DNA from: Panagrolaimus kolymaensis
Taxonomy: Eukaryota > Nematoda > Chromadorea > Rhabditida > Panagrolaimidae
Assembly: GCA_028622995.1 (NCBI GenBank)
Contig: JAJQJQ010000022.1
Location: 1,364,001 to 1,428,000, forward strand
Direction of reading: 5' to 3'
Length of the DNA stretch: 64,000 nt
This document shows positions 61,758-64,000 of this stretch, piece by piece. Positions within the stretch are counted from its first letter, which is position 1, and every line of letters starts with the position of its first letter. The notes beneath the pieces were generated by a model. The model was not told the DNA's origin. It did not search any database and saw nothing but the letters and a program-made list of their open reading frames with translations. The translations under genes were made by a program, and so were the position numbers.

Positions 61758-64000
61758 ATGGCTGAAAACCCAAATGAAGGAAACCTACATCTGCTCGACA
61801 AAGAACTTTTGGAATTATCTGATACTGAAGAAGATGAAACACCGAAGGTTAAAGAAGTTCCTAAGAAGCCAAAAAAGGCGAAAACTCCTCGTGTAAAGCC
61901 ACCATCATCTCAACCTGCTAACAATGATCTTATGGCAAATCTCAACAATCATCTCAGATTTCAAACTGGTTTATTCTTGGTAGCTTGGTATCTTATGCAA
62001 CCATCAACGACGGAAAGCAAAAAAACGTCAAAGAAAGTCTCGAAACCTGAAAGAAAAACTCCTCCTGTTAAATCTGAACATGGTATTCTGGATGATGAAA
62101 GATTATTGGAGAGCTCTGATGAAGATGAACATAAACAATCTCCTGTTTCTGTTAGAACTACTGGTGTCAGTGATTCAATTCCTTTTCTTGAAGATGATCT
62201 TCTAAAATCATCTGATAGCGATATCGATGAATCACAAAATGAAGTAACGCAACCATTGGTGAAAGCATCCTCTACGAAATCAGAAATTGCTAAAATTGTT
62301 GTTGATGATGAAACACTTTTGAAAAGTTCTGATGATGAAAGCGATGATAATCAACCTGGAACATCTAAAGCGCAATCAACAGTTACAACTAACGATCCTG
62401 TGCCCTTCCTTGATGAAGATCTTCTTAAAACTGATAGTGATATCGAAGACGATGAAGTTATGCAACCAGCTCATCAAAAACCACAAAAAGAAAATCGAAA
62501 TGGAAAACTTTTGGTAATTTCTGATGCTGATGACGATGAATCTGAAAAAGAGAATGACATCTTTGGCGATGAAAAGCTTCTCCAAAGCTCCGATGATGAA
62601 GAAGAGAAACAATCTCCTATGAAACAATCAACTAATGAAGATGATACTGTGTCTTTTCTGGAAGATGATCTCCTTAAATCCTCTGATACCGAAGATAATG
62701 AAGTTATGCAACCAAGCAATGGAAAGCTTTTAGAGATTTCAGATACCGAAGACGATGAAAAGAAATCCGATATTGCTGCTTTTGAAGATGACAGACTTTT
62801 GGAAAGCTCCGATGATGAAGAAGAGCAACAATCAACTGATGCCGATGATTCAGTGCCTTTTCTTGATGATGATTTGGTTAAATCTGACAATGAAGTCGAA
62901 GATGTGTCTGATGAAGTTTCTCGACCCTTAGCGTCACCTCCAACAGAACCATGTAAAGAAAATGGCACTCTTAATGGAAAACTTTTGGAAATCTCTGATG
63001 ACGAAGATGAAGATAAGAAACCTGCAAAAGATATAGCTGCTATTGATGATGAAAAGCTCTTACTGAGCTCAGATGACGAAGAAGAGAAGCAATTGCCTGT
63101 GTCTGCTCAATCATCGCCAGGGTCAAATGATTCAGTTGTGCATTTTCTTGAAGATGATCTTCTTAAATCTTCTAATAGTAATATCAAGGATATGTCAAGC
63201 GATGAAGGAAAAATGAAAGCATCTCCATTAAAAACGCAAGAAGAAAATGGAAAACTTTTGGAAGCTACCGATATTGATGTGGAAGAAAAGAAGTCTGAAA
63301 AAGAAGATGGTATTTTTGACGATGAAAGACTTTTACAGAACACCGACGACGAAGAAGATGAACCTTTTCCCGCAGGTACAAAAACACAATCAATGTCTGA
63401 TGATGATTCAGTGCCTCTTATTGAAGATGATCTTCTTAAATCGTCTGATGCTGATATCGATTCTTTGAACAATCTTGTTTCTCCTAAACCATCAAACAAT
63501 GCTGAATTGGATGAAGCTACCTGTTCTTCAATGCTTTCGGAAGTTACTGTTGCTGTCATGGATGATGATGTTGAACCTCAAATAACTACAGAAGCCTGCG
63601 AAAATGATGATGGAACTCTCAAAGATGATGAATACGAGATTGATACCAGCAACAATGTTAGAAACTTCAGAACTATCAATCCTATTAAAACAAAAATTGC
63701 TGAAACTATACCAAAGTAAGTTACTCGACATACATGCTTTTACATCGATTGTAATGAATCGCATTTTAGGCCTGAATTAAATCATTTAATTAACTTTTGG
63801 ATGGCAAGGTTTACAAAGTTTTCTGATATGGTTTTATTTTGTCAATACCTTCAATATCATATCGAGAAATACGATGGATTACTGTACCCTAAAGTTTATC
63901 AACAAATGATTCGAGTGAGTTTTTGACATATTTTTTAATTGATGATGGATTGTAAACAAAATTTTAGGCTGTTGCTGATAGAGAACCAGCATTTGAAAGT
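61758..64000 (+). CDS. Large acidic repeat protein with SIM-like and CK2-like motifs (3' end outside window)
   Basis: I do not recognise a named family. Exons read 61758-63715, 63770-63914 and 63968 onward, giving more than 710 residues. The N-terminus is LLDKELLELSDTEEDE, then a basic block (EVPKKPKKAKTPRVKPP). Residues about 110-600 alternate three short motifs about six times: DERLLESSDDEEE, PFLEDDLLKSSDSDIDD and GKLLEISDTEDDE. These put a hydrophobic LLxSS or LL(V/E)IS core next to acidic and Ser residues, which is the form of SUMO-interaction motifs and also of CK2 sites. After the repeats, exon 2 onward is not repetitive and looks like a helical domain (FWMARFTKFSDMVLFCQYLQYH). No signal or membrane segment, so nuclear location is plausible. 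The frame is open for 652 codons and continues cleanly over two introns. Function is unknown. Confidence 0.82.

Noticed and set aside
1..64000. CRISPR array, bacterial operon, prophage or viral genes
   Set aside because: Spliceosomal introns throughout, no regular spacer-repeat array and no prokaryotic or viral gene were seen.

Overview
The window is AT-rich animal nuclear DNA, most likely from a nematode. Genes are split by mostly short introns with GTAAGT-like donors and T-rich ...TTTTAG/TTTCAG acceptors. The nematode call rests on a 7TM protein of nematode chemoreceptor type, a CLR-1-like receptor phosphatase, divergent SKP1-related genes and several orphan secreted or acidic proteins. It is an inference. 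One gene, a CFAP57-like motile-cilium protein, would be unexpected in a nematode. I found sixteen complete or nearly complete protein genes, two partial genes at the window edges, one tRNA, a hAT-type MITE and several local repeat families.

Layout. 1-3713 (-): a secreted mucin with a Thr/Pro repeat region followed by VWD, C8 and TIL domains, running off the left edge. 3714-7985: gene-free, holding four copies of a degenerate ~130 bp repeat and a tRNA-derived SINE-like head. 7986-10615 (+): a secreted protein with an apparent agmatine-deiminase-type fold that has lost the catalytic Cys, with a 427 bp hAT-type MITE in its last intron. 10793-15302 (-): mitochondrial D-2-hydroxyglutarate dehydrogenase, whose large intron carries a complete six-exon gene (12419-14542) on the other strand. 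15532-17273 (-): an orphan secreted Gly-rich protein. 17595-18491 (-): ATP synthase delta subunit. 21433-27726 (+): a CLR-1-like receptor tyrosine phosphatase. 28664-29206 (-): a 92-residue membrane protein.

A long pyrimidine/purine-tract intergenic region (29207-33961) precedes an R-Ras/M-Ras GTPase (33962-35196). A SKP1-related gene with a broken C-terminus, a chemoreceptor-like gene, the CFAP57-like gene with several frame breaks (37815-43414) and a second, intact SKP1-related gene follow on the minus strand. A Lys-rich orphan gene (39690-40346, +) is nested in a CFAP57 intron. Another gene-poor stretch (44683-49308) leads to a prothymosin-like acidic protein.

The right end holds two head-to-head glucosidase I (MOGS) paralogues sharing a 320 bp upstream region. 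One has a tRNA-Glu gene and a duplicated segment in its long intron. Next come the co-chaperone TTC4 (-) and, divergent from it, a large acidic protein with tandem SUMO-interaction-like/CK2-like repeats that runs off the right edge.

Functionally the window is a mix: ER N-glycan trimming (two MOGS genes), mitochondrial metabolism (D2HGDH, ATP synthase delta), signalling (receptor phosphatase, Ras, 7TM receptor), proteostasis (SKP1-related genes, TTC4) and orphan genes. The less ordinary signals are the nested antisense genes, the decaying CFAP57-like gene, the catalytically degenerate deiminase-fold protein and the SIM-like repeat proteins. Splice coordinates were read by eye and may be off by a base.
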